64,000 nt of DNA, from assembly GCA_964034945.1 (NCBI GenBank), contig OZ035960.1, positions 103,872,933 through 103,936,932 on the forward strand, written 5' to 3'. Each line of letters starts with the position of its first letter. Positions within the stretch are counted from its first letter, which is position 1. The stretch is from Chrysopilus asiliformis. Lineage: Eukaryota > Arthropoda > Insecta > Diptera > Rhagionidae. This document shows, piece by piece, positions 27,301 through 41,000 of this stretch. The translations under genes and the position numbers were made by a program. Below the pieces are notes generated by a model. The model was not told the DNA's origin and did no database searches. It saw only the letters and a list, made by a program, of their open reading frames with translations.

Positions 27301-28723
27301 CAATTCACACTTTTTCGACTGTACAAATTGTATTTTTTGCATTTATTTTTTAATTTTTTTAGGAGTTCTTTCATCAATTAAGCTCCCTTTTTGGAGTATT
27401 TCTTCAACAGAATTTTAATTTGAAAGCATTCCATTGAGTAACAGTTTTACCAACATGTTTTTTATTCATTCAGAATGATTGATTTTTTCGAAAGGGGACT
27501 TTTTTCAAATGTAATTAATTTAATGTAAAAATACGCAGTATTAAGGAGATTTAAGGGTTTGCTCTATATACCGAAAAAAACTGGTTTCAATGGCAAGACT
27601 GCCCCTTTAAGACAAAAGTTTCGTACTTTGAGAGAAATGAAAAAAAAATCGCCTTTTTTAATCAAATTCCATTTCTCAATACAACTTTTCTTCGATAAAT
27701 TGAGCAATAATGAGCAAATAATGAGCAGGGATGGGAAACATTATCGTAACATAACGAAATAACGAAACGAAACAACGATTTTCCAGTTTTTTCCTTAAAA
27801 CTGCGTTATAACGTTATAGAAATTTAATTCCGTTGCAATAACGAAAAACGTAACAAAACCACAAAAAATTATTTGATTTTTTCGTTATTTATTTATTGCA
27901 TTTTTACTATATTTTATTTTTTATTACATTTTTTTGTGAAAAGTTCATCAAGTATAACCCCACAGACCTACCACCTGCATAAAATATAATTAAAAATATT
28001 GGGGTAGTATTTTTAATCATATTTTGATTCTAAATCGGACTTTGTTTTAAATCGCACTTTGTTTTGATCAGATTCACTCTATTTCTAGAGATATGAAAAA
28101 GAAAATCTTTTAACACGTTCACTGCCAACTACGAGTATACTGGTAGTTGGCGTCTAAGCAGAGACACCAGCTACGAATATACTCGTAGTTGGCGTATGAT
28201 TTTATGAGCTAATTTAATTTGTGTAGCGTAGCGAGTTAGACTCTGATTTTTGGTTTGGCAACGGGGAAATTGCATATATGAATTATGAATTTAATTTAAT
28301 ATATGCACACAAAATCCCACATTTTAATTTTTTATATTTTACTAGCTTGCATACCCGTCGTTGCCGGGTTGAACTTTTTGTCTAAGTTTTAGAATACGAA
28401 GAAAACCGGAAAGAACTTAAAAACTTTTTAATGGGTCTATGTTGGGGCTGGATCCCCAACGAACATCTATGCCAAATTTCAGGCCAATCGGTGCAGTAGT
28501 TTCCCCGCGAAAGAGTAACATAGCGCAAAAACTAAGTTTCGAGATGACTTTACCCCCTCCCCTTACTCCCCCCACCATTCGCGCTACTTTTCCCGTATGC
28601 CTATGTTGGAACCAGAACTACCACAGACACTCATGCCAAATTTCAAGTCAATCGGTTCAGCCGTTTTTGCGTGAAAGAGGAACAGACAGACAGACAGACA
28701 GACAGCCAGACAGACAGACAGGC

Positions 28724-28756
<33 letters not shown>

Positions 28757-31700
28757 CCAACTCATTTTTATACATTAGTACTAGAATTTGGACCCGGCTT
28801 CGCCCGGCTAAAAGCGTGAACAGAAAAAAAACTTAGGAAACTAAATTCATTTGGTTAAAAATTAGGTAGCCTGCATGCTGTTCGTTAGTTTTTTCTCTTC
28901 GGAAAATGATTAACAAACTAACAAACAATTCCAGCACTTGCATTCGGTATTTCGGTATTACTTTACCCTCCGCTTACTCCCCCACCTATCGGACTACTTT
29001 ATAATGGGTCTATGTTGGGGCTGGACCCTCGACGAACATCTATGCCGAATTTCAGGCCAATCGGTTCAGTAGTTTTCCCGCGAAAGAGTAACATAGCGCA
29101 AAAACTAAGTTTCGAAATCATTTTACCCCTCCCCCCCCTTACTCCCCCCACCTATCGGGCTACTTTTTAATGGGTCTATGTTGGGACTGGACCCCCGACG
29201 AACATCTATGCCAAATTTCAGGCCAATCGGTGCAGTAGTTTCCCCGCGAAAGAGTAACATAGAGGAAGAGCTAAGTTTCGAGATCACTTTACCCCCTCCC
29301 CTTACACCCCCCACCTCTCGGGCTAATTTTTAATGGGTCTATGTTGGTGCTGGACCCCCGACGAACATCTATGCCAAATTTCAGGCCAATCGGTTTAGTA
29401 GTTTCCTCGCGAAAGAGTAACATAGCGCAAAAACTAAGTTTCGAAATCACTTTACCCCCTCCCCTTACACCCCCCACCCCTCGGGCTACTTTTTAATGGG
29501 CCTGCATGCTGTTCGTTAGTTTTTTCTCTTCGGAAAATGATTAACCCATTCGGTATTTTGATGCCATATGGCATAAAAATTTGAATTGACTTATTAGTTA
29601 TTTATTTTCAACACTCTATTTTCATTTAGTGCACCTTTAAGTGCATTTGTCACCCAATTTTGATTTTTTGAGTAAAAAGCTGGACTACAGTGGACGTATT
29701 TGTAAAAAATAAAAATTTTTAATTTTTTTTTGTTTTTTTTTTTCTTTTTTTTTTGGTTTTAAATGAATACTGATAGCGTAAACATTATTAATTTGTATAG
29801 AGAGTATTTTTAACCCCCATAGAAAAAAACATGTACCGAACGGGTTAACAAACTAACAAAAAATTCCAGCACTTGCATTCGGTATTACTTTACCCCCCTC
29901 CCCTTACTCCCCCACCACTCGGGCTACTTTTTAATGAGTCTGTGTTGGGGCTGGACCCCCGACGAACATCTGTGCAAAATTTCAGGTCAATCGGTTCAGT
30001 ACTTTCCCCGCGAAAGAGTAACATAGCGCAAAACCTAAGTTTCGAAATCACTTTACCCTCTCCCCTTACTCCCCCCACCTATCGGGCTATTTTTTAATGA
30101 GTCTGTGTTGGTGCTGAACCCCCGACGAACATCTGTGCCAAATTTCAGGCCAATCAGTTCAGTAGTTTCCCCGCGAAAGAGTAACATAGAGGAAGAGCTA
30201 AGTTTCGAGATCACTTTACCCCCTCCCCTTACTCCCCCCACCCTCGGGCTACTTTTTAATGGGTCTGTGTTGGGGCTGGACCCTCGAAGAACATCTATGC
30301 CGAATTTCAGGCCAATCGGTTAAGTAGTTTCCCCGCGAAAGAGTAACATAGCGCAAAAACTAAGTTTCGAGATCACTTTACCCCCTCCCCTTACTCCCCC
30401 CACCCTCGGGCTACTTTTTAATGGGTCTGTGTTGGGGCTGGACCCGCGACGAACATCTATGCCGAATTTCAGGCCAATCGGTTCAGTAGTTTCCCCGCGA
30501 AAGAGTAACATAGCGCAAAAACTAAGTTTCGAAATCACTTCACCCCCTCCCCTTACTCCCCCCACCTATCGGGCTACTTTTTAATGAGTCTGTGTTGGGG
30601 CTGGACCCCCGACGAACATTTGTGCCAAATTTCAGGTCAATCGGTTCAGTACTTTCCCCGCGAAAGAGTAACATAGCGCAAAACCTAAGTTTCGAAATCA
30701 CTTTACCCTCTCCCCTTACTCCCCCCACCTATCGGGCTACTTTTTAATGAGTCTGTGTTGGTGCTGAACCCCCGACGAACATCTGCGCCAAATTTCAGGC
30801 CAATCAGTTCAGTAGTTTCCCCGCGAAAGAGTAACATAGCGCAAAAACTAAGTTTCGAAATCACTTTACCCCCTCCCCTTACTCCCCCCACCTCTCGGCC
30901 TACTTTTTAATGGATCTGTGTTGGGGCTGGACCCCCGACGAACATCTGTGCCAAATTTCAGGCCAATCAGTTCAGTAGTTTCCCCGCGAAAGAGTAATAT
31001 AGCGCAAAAACTAAGTTTCGAAATCACTTTACCCCCTCCCCTTACTCCCCCCACCTCTCGGCCTACTTTTTAATGGATCTGTGTTGGGGCTGGACCCCCG
31101 ACGAACATCTGTGCCAAATTTCAGGCCAATCAGTTCAGTAGTTTCCCCGCGAAAGAGTAACATAGGGCAAAAACTAAGTTTCGAAATCACTTTACCCCCT
31201 CCCCTTACTCCCCCCACCCATCGGGCTACTTTTTAATGGGTCTGTGTTGGTGCTGGACCCGCGACGAACATCTGTGCCAAATTTCAGGTCAATCGGTTCA
31301 GTAGTTTCCCCGCGAAAGAGTAACATAGGGCAAAAACTAAGTTTCGAAATCACTTTACCCCCTCCCCTTACTCCCCCCACCCATCGGGCTACTTTTTAAT
31401 GGGTCTGTGTTGGTGCTGGACCCGCGACGAACATCTGTGCCAAATTTCAGGTCAATCGGTTCAGTAGTTTCCTCGCGAAAGAGTAACATAGAGGAAGAGC
31501 TAAGTTTCGAGATCACTTTACCCCCTCCCCTTACTCCCCCCACCTATCGGGCTACTTTTTAATGGGTCTATGTTGGTGCTGGACCCGCGACGAACATCTA
31601 TGCCAAATTTCAGGCCAATCGGTTCAGTAGTTTCCCCGCGAAAGAGTAACATAGCGCAAAAACTGAGTTTCGAAATCACTTCACCCCCTCCCCTTACTCC

Positions 31701-31974
31701 CCCCACCTCTCGGGCTACTTTTTAATGGATCTGTGTTGGGGCTGGACCCTCGACGAACATCTATGCCAAATTTCAGGCCAATCGGTTCAGTAGTTTCCCC
31801 GCGAAAGAGTAACATAGGCCAAAAACTAAGTTTCGAAATCACTTTACCCCCTCCCCTTGCTCCCCCCACCCCTCGCGCTACTTTTCCGTATGCCTATGTT
31901 GGAACCAGAACTACCACAGACACTCATGCCAAATTTCAAGTCAATCGGTTCAGCCGTTTTTGCGTGAAAGAGGA

Positions 31975-32017
<43 letters not shown>

Positions 32018-35000
32018 CCAACTCATTTTTATATATTAGTATGATGATGAAAAATTGGTGTTGGCAAATAGCGTACATTCAACAAAATAGATTTGACAGT
32101 GAACGTGTTAAGAAATTTTTTTGGTATAGTTTTTTGCCTGCGGCGCATTTCCTAGCAAGAATTTAACTTCACATTGTACTATTTTTGAAGTTTTTATCTA
32201 CAATAATGTAAAAAAGTAGTGTTTTAATCTCACAACAATCAAGTTTGGAAAGCGAGGACGCCGATCCTTTTATAAGTTTCTAAAACGGAAGTCTCGATAG
32301 AAAAGACGTTGGAAATCCCTGCTTTTGAACAAAATATATCGCTTTTACATTCTCGTCACAGCACGTGGGTTGACATCCACAGCATAATCACTTAATTAAT
32401 ACTGCATCAAATCAATCAATGTAATTTCTAAAATACTTCGAAATAAACTATAAAATAACGGTAACACAACATAATTAATTGTGTGGTCGAAATTCTATTC
32501 AAGGCGATTGTCGTGTAGTTTAATCAAATTTCTGTCGAAACTAATCTCGTAGTTTCAAAATGCGGTTTCAGTACTACAGGAAAAGTGATGAAATTGTAGT
32601 TAGTAACATTCAACTATCAATCCGTTGATTACGTTGACCCAAATCTATCGATAAAATATTGGATTTTGTCAATTTCCATAAGTAAAATTTGGTTCATACT
32701 GAAAATGATGTTGAAATTTATTTTTACGAAACAAAAGGTGATCCTTGAAAACTTATTCTCATCCCCAGAATTGACGTATGACCAAAAGGTGGACGATTTC
32801 CATTACAAATCTCCCTCAAACAAAAAAAAACCTGCTTTGTTTGTGTGTGTGTTTTTTTGTGAATCCTACTGGACCGGCGGCATTTGTTACATAAACTTCG
32901 CATTCTGGACAAGTATTTTACTTAATGCGCTGGCACAAAATGGATTCTATCGTTTTTTTCTACTCATTGCATTTTCAGCAGAGCTTAGCAGTATCCATTT
33001 ACGATGTCACTGAGATAATACCAGGCCAAACATAAATAAAAAATCAGCCAGGGATAGTTGTACAGATGTCGGCTATTGCGACTGTTACACCATCCCCATA
33101 ATCGAAATGAATAGTTATAGATATTCAATATAGTAGGGAAATTCACGTTACAATCGATCCATCGATGTGGCCGGCCTGGGGTAAAAACTGGTATATCCAA
33201 GTTTCTTTTTTTTCATTTTCCGGTTTTTCAGGTTCAAAAAAACAAAACTGGATGAGCAGGAGATTTGGGGCCATCGAGGACAGCAACAAAAACTGATTGC
33301 CTATGCCAAGTGATTATCTATTTATGAAAATTCCTCAAAACAGATGCCAATATCACCATATGGGCTGCTTCAATGTTACAAAATCGAAATCATTGTTAAC
33401 CAAAGTCTATGAGGTTTTTCTAAGATTTTTAGTTTATTTATTTTTATGGTAAACACTTTTATCTCGAACGTATTATAAACTATAGAAGTCGCCACAAAAA
33501 ATATATTATTTTTTGACTACGGAAAATAGATTATTAAAAGCTTTTATTTAGCTTGCCGACATATCTGTCTGACTGTTTGTCTGTCTGCCTATCAATTTGT
33601 CTGTCTGTTTGTCTGTCTGCCTATCTATTTGTCTGTCTGTCTGTCTTGGTCAAATCTTGCAATCTAATTTTGACCCACTTCCACTCATGCGATTGACTTG
33701 AAATTTTGCACACCTACGTAAGTCCTATGACAACACAATATTTTCACTACTACGTCCTTTCTACGATAAGCGAAGATCCTGTAAGAATAACGTAATTATC
33801 CTTTTCCTCAAATTTTCCTGAAAAAAATGTTATCCTGGGGATTTTTGGGGTCGCTGAATCCAATTCTGGCATTAAGCAATCTGTAAGGACAATTGGAGGT
33901 CCTATAAGGATAACGTCGGTATACTTTTCCTCAAATTTTCCGGAAAAAATCTCATCTGATGGTTTTTGAGATCTCTGAATTCGATTTTGATGTTAAGAAA
34001 TCTGTAAGGATAACAGAAGATCCTGTAAGGATAACAGAAGGTCCTGTAAGGATAACAGAAGGTCCTGTAAGGATAACAGAAGGTCCTGTAAGGACAACAG
34101 AAGGTCCTGTAAGGACAACGTCATTATCCTTTTCCTCAAATTTTCCGGAAAAAAATCTCATCTGGTGGTCGCTGGATTCGATTCTGGAGTTAAAAGGCCT
34201 GCAATAATAATTCAAAGGCAAGGATATGAGGCGTTAAAAGCTAGAGTGGACCAGTTAAAAGCTAGAGTGGACATAATCGAGTTTTTGAAGCTTTTCCACT
34301 TTTGTACTATTATTGACTGTGGACTTTATTACTCAATGTTGAAATGTTCTTTTGTGCATCCCATCATTTTTATCTAAAAACTCACTCCCAATAGTGATTC
34401 AAACACAAAAAATTCACGATTTTGACATGTGGGTCGGTCCTTTCTAGCTTTTAACACCTCATATATTCAAAGACTAATATATATTCGAAATAAAGGGTCT
34501 TTCAATAAGGACGCTCGAAGTTTGGTAGATTATAGCGGCTATGTTGTTAAAGCAACATCTGTCAAATTTGTTGTGAATTGTTCAGTACTGTATGACAAAT
34601 CACCATGGGAGGTTATAGCGTTGATCGTGTGCAAATAATCAAATTTGTTTCATTTGGAAGTTGACTCAAATTTCACCAAAAAAAATCATCTTTAGCGACG
34701 AGGTTCATTTTTGGGTGAATGGATATGTGAACAAGCAAAATTGTCGGACTTAGATACCAATCCACACGAGATGCACCAACACCAAATGCATCCCAAGAAA
34801 GTCACTGTTTGGAGAAGATTTTGGTCTGGCGGAATCATCGATCCGTACTTCTTCCAAACGAACTGGCAAATGAAAATACAACGCGCAAAAATTTAAAAAT
34901 TTCAGTCATTATCAGAAATTTTTACCAAAATAACTGCAATTGGTTAATATATGTAAAATATTTATGATTAGAATAGGCAGAATAAAGTATACAAAATAAA

Positions 35001-38000
35001 AATAGATCTAAATTAATCCATTTAGGGAAAGTTAAAAACAATTTATTTTTTTCCTCTTAAATTATCACGATTTTAATTTGTTATTATTACAGACATGTCC
35101 GATGTAAAAAGAAATAAATAACAGTAATTTATTTTCTATAAAGTTTAGGTAAACACAATACGAATATCTTCCTGATCAGTCGGTTCGTGTTTAACTACAA
35201 CGTTGGCATTTGAATATTCGAAACTTTCTTGATATTGACTGCTGACTTCCGTTAATAAAAAGTTAGGTGGATCCTCTATTTTGGCTTTCTTCCGTACTTT
35301 CTCTCTAGCAAAAAATCAGTAAAATTAAAAAATATTTCTTCAAAAGCATTTCATCAAATCTTACTCATGACGTGAGTGCCTCTTTTTCGCTTGTTTTAAA
35401 ATGTGATCCCTTAAACAATTTTCAGTATTCTGCAGAGTCCAACGATTGTCGGCTAAACGAACAACTCGAAATATAACATCGATTAATCCGTGAAAACAAT
35501 TAAACGGCTTCTTTGGAGAGTTTTTATCCTTCGAGATTCCAGTCCATGAGTAATTCGTGAGAACTTGTTTGGTAAACATACGATCGACTACTTTAAAAGA
35601 TAATTTATTGCCATTTTCATCTCCTTTGGTGCCAAAAATTTTTGTAAGTACATCAATCTGGAAATTTGAAAGCAAACAAAAATGCTACATGCATTTTAAA
35701 TGTGTGTTTGTGCAACTACTTACAAGATCCGCTTTATATTCCTCATTTTGATTTATTTTTTTCTCACAGGAATTAACCTCTTCATCTGTAGTTAGCGGAA
35801 ATTCTTCTTTGAGGAGATCTTTTTCCACTTCTTTGGGTGGATTTTGATATATTACTGGGGAAAACGTTTGAGTTATTGATTGCGATTTATTGATAGCACA
35901 TAGAACGCCGTATATTTTTTGTAAACAAAAATTAGTCTTTGTCCACTGCATCTTCAAGAATTTCACATCCTTTTTAATTGACTCGCTTGAATCTACCAAT
36001 TTTTGAAATGGCACTAATGGACTGATGATATTAGTAGTGTTATCTTCTTCGACGCACTCCGAAATATTCCTGAAAGGAAAAATAATACAATTTTTGAAAT
36101 TCACGGTATATACAAGAGAGAACTTACACGTCTTTGTCTACGCCAAGGCTTAAAATAACCAAGCAACATTTATGTCAACCGTGACGTTAGCGGTTGACAT
36201 ATATCTTGAAGAGATATGTCAACCGCTAAGGTTACCGTTAATATAAATGTTTCTTGGGTAGAGATTATAAGAAGTAAACTCCTGGTACGTCCTTACAAAA
36301 CAATTTGAGAGCGATTTTCAGACCGCGTAAATCAATTGAATGATTAAGCGTATTTCTACATCAAGTGAGTGGAGAGCACAAAAAGAACACAACTACTGAA
36401 AAAAAAATAATTAAACGGTTTTTTGGGGACGCAGTACGCGTCTGCACTTATGTTTGTTAATCGGTCTATTGAAGAACTTTTATTTTCACAAATTTCACTG
36501 AACAAATTGAAACTTTTGACTAAAAACTTTAAAATTTCACAACTTTTTCGATAAATACGTGTTCCGACACGGAAAAAAGGCCAAATTGACGCTCACTTTT
36601 GTCTTTAAAAGGGAAAATTATGGCACGTAACCAAACACTAGGTTTAGCATATTTGTGTCAGCATCTATCTGAAAATTAAAATCGCCCTCAAATGATTGTC
36701 TTAATGAACTGGATTCGAGTGTTAACCATACTTATATCTAATACTACTCTATAGGAAATGGTAGCCAAATTCATCGGCAAACATCTTTTTTTTATAGTTC
36801 CAGCCAGAGCTTAGCTTAGGGGAAGACCCTTTAATGCCGAAGCTCAGGATGGTCGGAAGGTCAAAAGGAAATGTTCGGAGACAGGCGATGGTGTGGCGCT
36901 AACGTCGCTAAGTGGTCGACCTAGGGGCGTGGCTATAGGTTTATCATATGGGGTTGAGTAAGAGCCAAATCTGCTAAGTGTAGAACAGAGCTGTCCAACT
37001 CAATTGCCCCATAGAGTTTTTAACACCAAACGCCGGTCCGTATTTCAAAAAAAAAAAAAAAAAAAACACGGTGACAGTTCTTTAATACTAGCACTGAAAT
37101 TTAACTTAAAAATTTACACACTATTAAATTACAAGAGAAAATAATGCGCCGCAGGCGAATTTTTTTTTGAAAAATCTACTCTGGATGCAAAAATTTTTGA
37201 AAATGTATTCCTTGTAAAATTATTCACGGATGTATGCGAATGTAAGGGCGTGATAGTTTCTGTTTTTATAGGAGAGTTTTCACTTGTGTGCAATTAGACC
37301 ATTTCGCACACGCCCTAAATATAAAATATATTTTTGTGTATGCATGGAAAAACCAATCAAAGAGAAGTGGTGTGCCTCCACTTCTTTTTGATTGATTTTT
37401 CCATGAGAAGTGGTTTGTAAATATCTTTGTGAATAAAAAAGGTGTCTTAGTTTTTCGGTATATAGCAAAAATTGCGACTGGATGAAAAAAAGAAATGTCT
37501 GGATGAAAAATAGATCAACTACAAAACTATATTCAGTCGTTGCTGTCGCTGGCTAGCCTATCCACAATCAATCTCTTCGGGTTTTCCAAACACTTCTCTA
37601 GAAATGCTAACAAGAGCTAGCCCAGTTAGACGATCTTGTCCCATGGCATTTCTAATTTCCGAAGACAATGTTGAGACCGGAAGCATGGCTAAAATTTTCA
37701 AAAGCTGAACAATTTTTGAAAAAAATGAACAATTTTTTGTTGACATTTTTTTAACATTTCTATTGCAGTAAAATGACAGCTGATTGTTTCGCATTTTCAC
37801 CAACTTTCGTATTCAGTTAACAACAAATCATACCGATTTTCGGTTTGGTCAGCTATTCCTTAGCTTCGCTTCTTTTTTCAGAAATTTTAATTCCCAATAT
37901 ATGCCCTTGGTAAGAGATATCGACTTACAGTGAACGGCAAAAATGTAGAAAATTTTATTGTCTTTGTTTTCATTTAAATAATTTATAAATAAAGGGTCTT

Positions 38001-41000
38001 TCAATAAGGACGCTCGAAGTTTGTTAGGTTATAGCGGCCATGTTGTTAAAGCAACATCTGTCAAATTTATTGTGAATTGTTCCGTAGTGTATGGCAAATC
38101 ACCATGGAAGGCTATAGCGTTTAACAACGTGTGCAAATCGTCCAATTTTATTTTCTACGAAATTTTCTATAAAATTTTATTTTATTTTCACAAATTTACG
38201 AGGCTCAATTTTGGATGAATGGATAAGTGAACAAGCAAATTTGTGGGATTTGGGGCGATATTCTCATACAAACATCCACGCATTTTTATCGTAATCCCAA
38301 ATCAATATGAAATTAAATTTTTCTCAACATATCGCCTAGGAGAAAATCCTGAAGGCCGAATAAAATCACCCTTTAAAACCTCTTTCAAGAAATTTAGATC
38401 AACGCAAAAAAAGAACAATCCAAATATTTATCTTATCCCTAGATGCATAATACATTTCACCTCAATTCCCCGGAAAATCTCAAGTCCTTTGCATTCTTTT
38501 TCTGTAAAAATGTAAAAGTTTCAACATCCACTATGGCAACTTTTTAATGGATCTTGAAAATGTTTTCATGCATAGCAATTACGTCAAGTCAAGTGCATTA
38601 AACTTTTGTGAAAATACCAACAATGGGTGTGTGTGTTTTTATATATCAAGGTAAACCATTGTTTGTTTTATGAAAACAAGAGAGAAACGTCTTAATAAAA
38701 AAAAAATGTTAACTTTTGTTGATGTGGTAAAAACTAGGTGTGGGATATTGTGAACTTTTTTGATCAATTCAACAGCAAACGGTCACAAACTAAAAGACAT
38801 TTATTTATTTATATCATGTTAGATGGAAAATGTATTCGTTTTAACCTTAACTTTGCCATTCTTGTTGTTTGCTTATCGGATTCCAATGAAAAATGCATTT
38901 TATTCCACGAGAAACAAGACGTTAAACTCAATTTCGTGTGCATTTCTTTTCTTTCGCATTACTTTTTTGTCTTTTTTATGTAAGAAATGTAAGCTGATTT
39001 TTTGCTTATGTTGTTACACAATTGAGCAATGCGAAAAGACGGGATTTTACTATCTTATGGTTTTTAGTGAAACGCATTTGAATTAAAAAAATTTAAAAAG
39101 TGTCCATGAGGTTGTCCTTAAAATACGTTAAGCTAATTTTTGGCTCTCCGGCATCTCATCCCCTTTCGTTTTGCTTTTAAGCGATTTTTTATATCTTCCC
39201 CTTCCCCCTGTCTAATATCCCACATTAGTTGCCGGTTTTTTTAAATTGATGACTAAACTTGAAGAAGTTTTGAATACCCTGACATTTTTTTGGTGTTTGT
39301 TTTCCAAGCAAAATTTTCGAGGAAAAAAAAATTATAATTAAATGCAGGGGATTTTATTAAAGACACGCTGAAGGCACAAATTCTTCAAAAAATTGCGCCA
39401 CGTGCGAAAATATTTAGGTTTTAAGGCTAAATCGAATAATCTGGGACAAAAATCAAGCTTGCGGGACAAAAATCAAGCTTGCGATACAAAAATCTAGCTT
39501 GCGGGACAAAAATCTAGCTTGCGAGACAAAAATCCAGCTTGCGGGACAAAAATCTAGCTTGCGGGACAAAAATCTAGCTTGCGGGACAAAAATCTAGCTT
39601 GCGAGACAAAAATCTAGCTTGCGGGACCAACATCTAGCTTGCGGGACAAAAATCTAACTTACGGGACAAAAATTTAGCTTGTGGGAATCTAAGACTAATC
39701 TGGGCCGAATGGTAATCCTACTTTTAACTCGAGCACGAACTACTATTTAGACCAAACTTTAGAGCAAGTTTCTCAGCAACAAACGTAATTTTTTCTCAAA
39801 TACCCCTTCCTCCTTACCCCCACACCTGCTATTTTCTGAACCGATGAAGCAATTTTGATTCCATCTTCACTATTAGAAAGGCCGTCCCCTAAGAAAAATT
39901 TTCATCCACTAAAATCAACTCCCACTTCGTCATTTTGAGTGTGCCCTCCTGTTATCCCTTAATATTTTAAAGATATTTTAATTCAGTTTTAAGCCCAATT
40001 CAGGCTAACGATTGTGATTACGATCGCGATTGCAATTACGATCGCGATTACGATTGCGATTGCGATTCCGATTCCGATTGCGATTACGATTACGATTGCG
40101 ATTACGATTGCGATTGCGATTGCGATTACGATTACGATTACGATTACGATTGCTATTGCGATTACGATTGAGCTTCCTCTACCAATTAGATCAAAGCTTT
40201 CAACGATAGGAAAATGAAAGCTTTGATCTCATTGGTCGAGAAGCTTTAATTGTAATCGCAATCGTTAGTCTCAATTGGAATTTAACCCAAACCCAAAATA
40301 TAAAGAAAAAAACGAATTGGGGAGGGGGAGGTTATATCTGCAGAGAAGAATGTTTTGTCAGGGTTGGAGTATCTAGTTATTAATGTAATTTCATATTTTT
40401 GCACCGACTGCCCCCCACCCTAGTCACGTTTCTTTATTGCGCTAATAAACTGCCACCAAACCTCCACAATCCCTGCCTAAGTATTTGACGTATTTTTTAG
40501 ACTTCATACCGCGAGATTTCTTCCCGATAAAGTAAACTCTCCAATAATCGGAACAGCAATGAAAGTGAACAAATTTCGAGATTGCCCAGATTACAGTGTT
40601 CCGATTAGCAAGTTCTATTCTACATTTTTCACTTCTTCACGCCGAAATTTGGTATAATATCCAGGCGGATTGCTACTATCCAGTTTTTGTATAATCTGAA
40701 AGATATGTGAATCTCTGTATGACAGAAAGTCAATGCAAAATGGCACGAAGAACTTCAGTTTCTACTAATTCCTGTTCATACAACGTCAAAATATTTTCAA
40801 TATTCAAAGATTTCAAAAATATTAACAGCAAATACTCACGTTTTTCCGCACTCTGGACACTCAATCGGCTTATCATTGACGTGAGTTAATAAATGCTCCT
40901 CCAAATTCGCCTTCTGAACGAAACTCTTTCCGCACTGATCGCAAACGAACTCCTTAAGCCCCAAGTGAATCTTCTGATGTGCCCGAAGATTCGGTCGAGT

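Larger units (their letters stand above)
28114..32107. mobile_element. TTAA-flanked piggyBac-type element filled by family D DNA
   Basis: TTAA at 28110-28113 and 32108-32111. Inverted ends CACGTTCACTGCCAA and TTGACAGTGAACGTG. The element's own DNA appears limited to 28114-28340 and 32042-32107; the centre is a later family D insertion. No transposase was found. Confidence 0.75.

Noticed and set aside
29123..31869. Series of 62-codon ORFs with MGGVRGGGKV starts
   Set aside because: One per 163-bp repeat unit; the frame changes each unit and both strands are open, so they are not genes.
40014..40217. ORF of alternating Ile/Thr/Ala
   Set aside because: Translation of the GATTGC/GATTAC hexamer expansion in a MITE.
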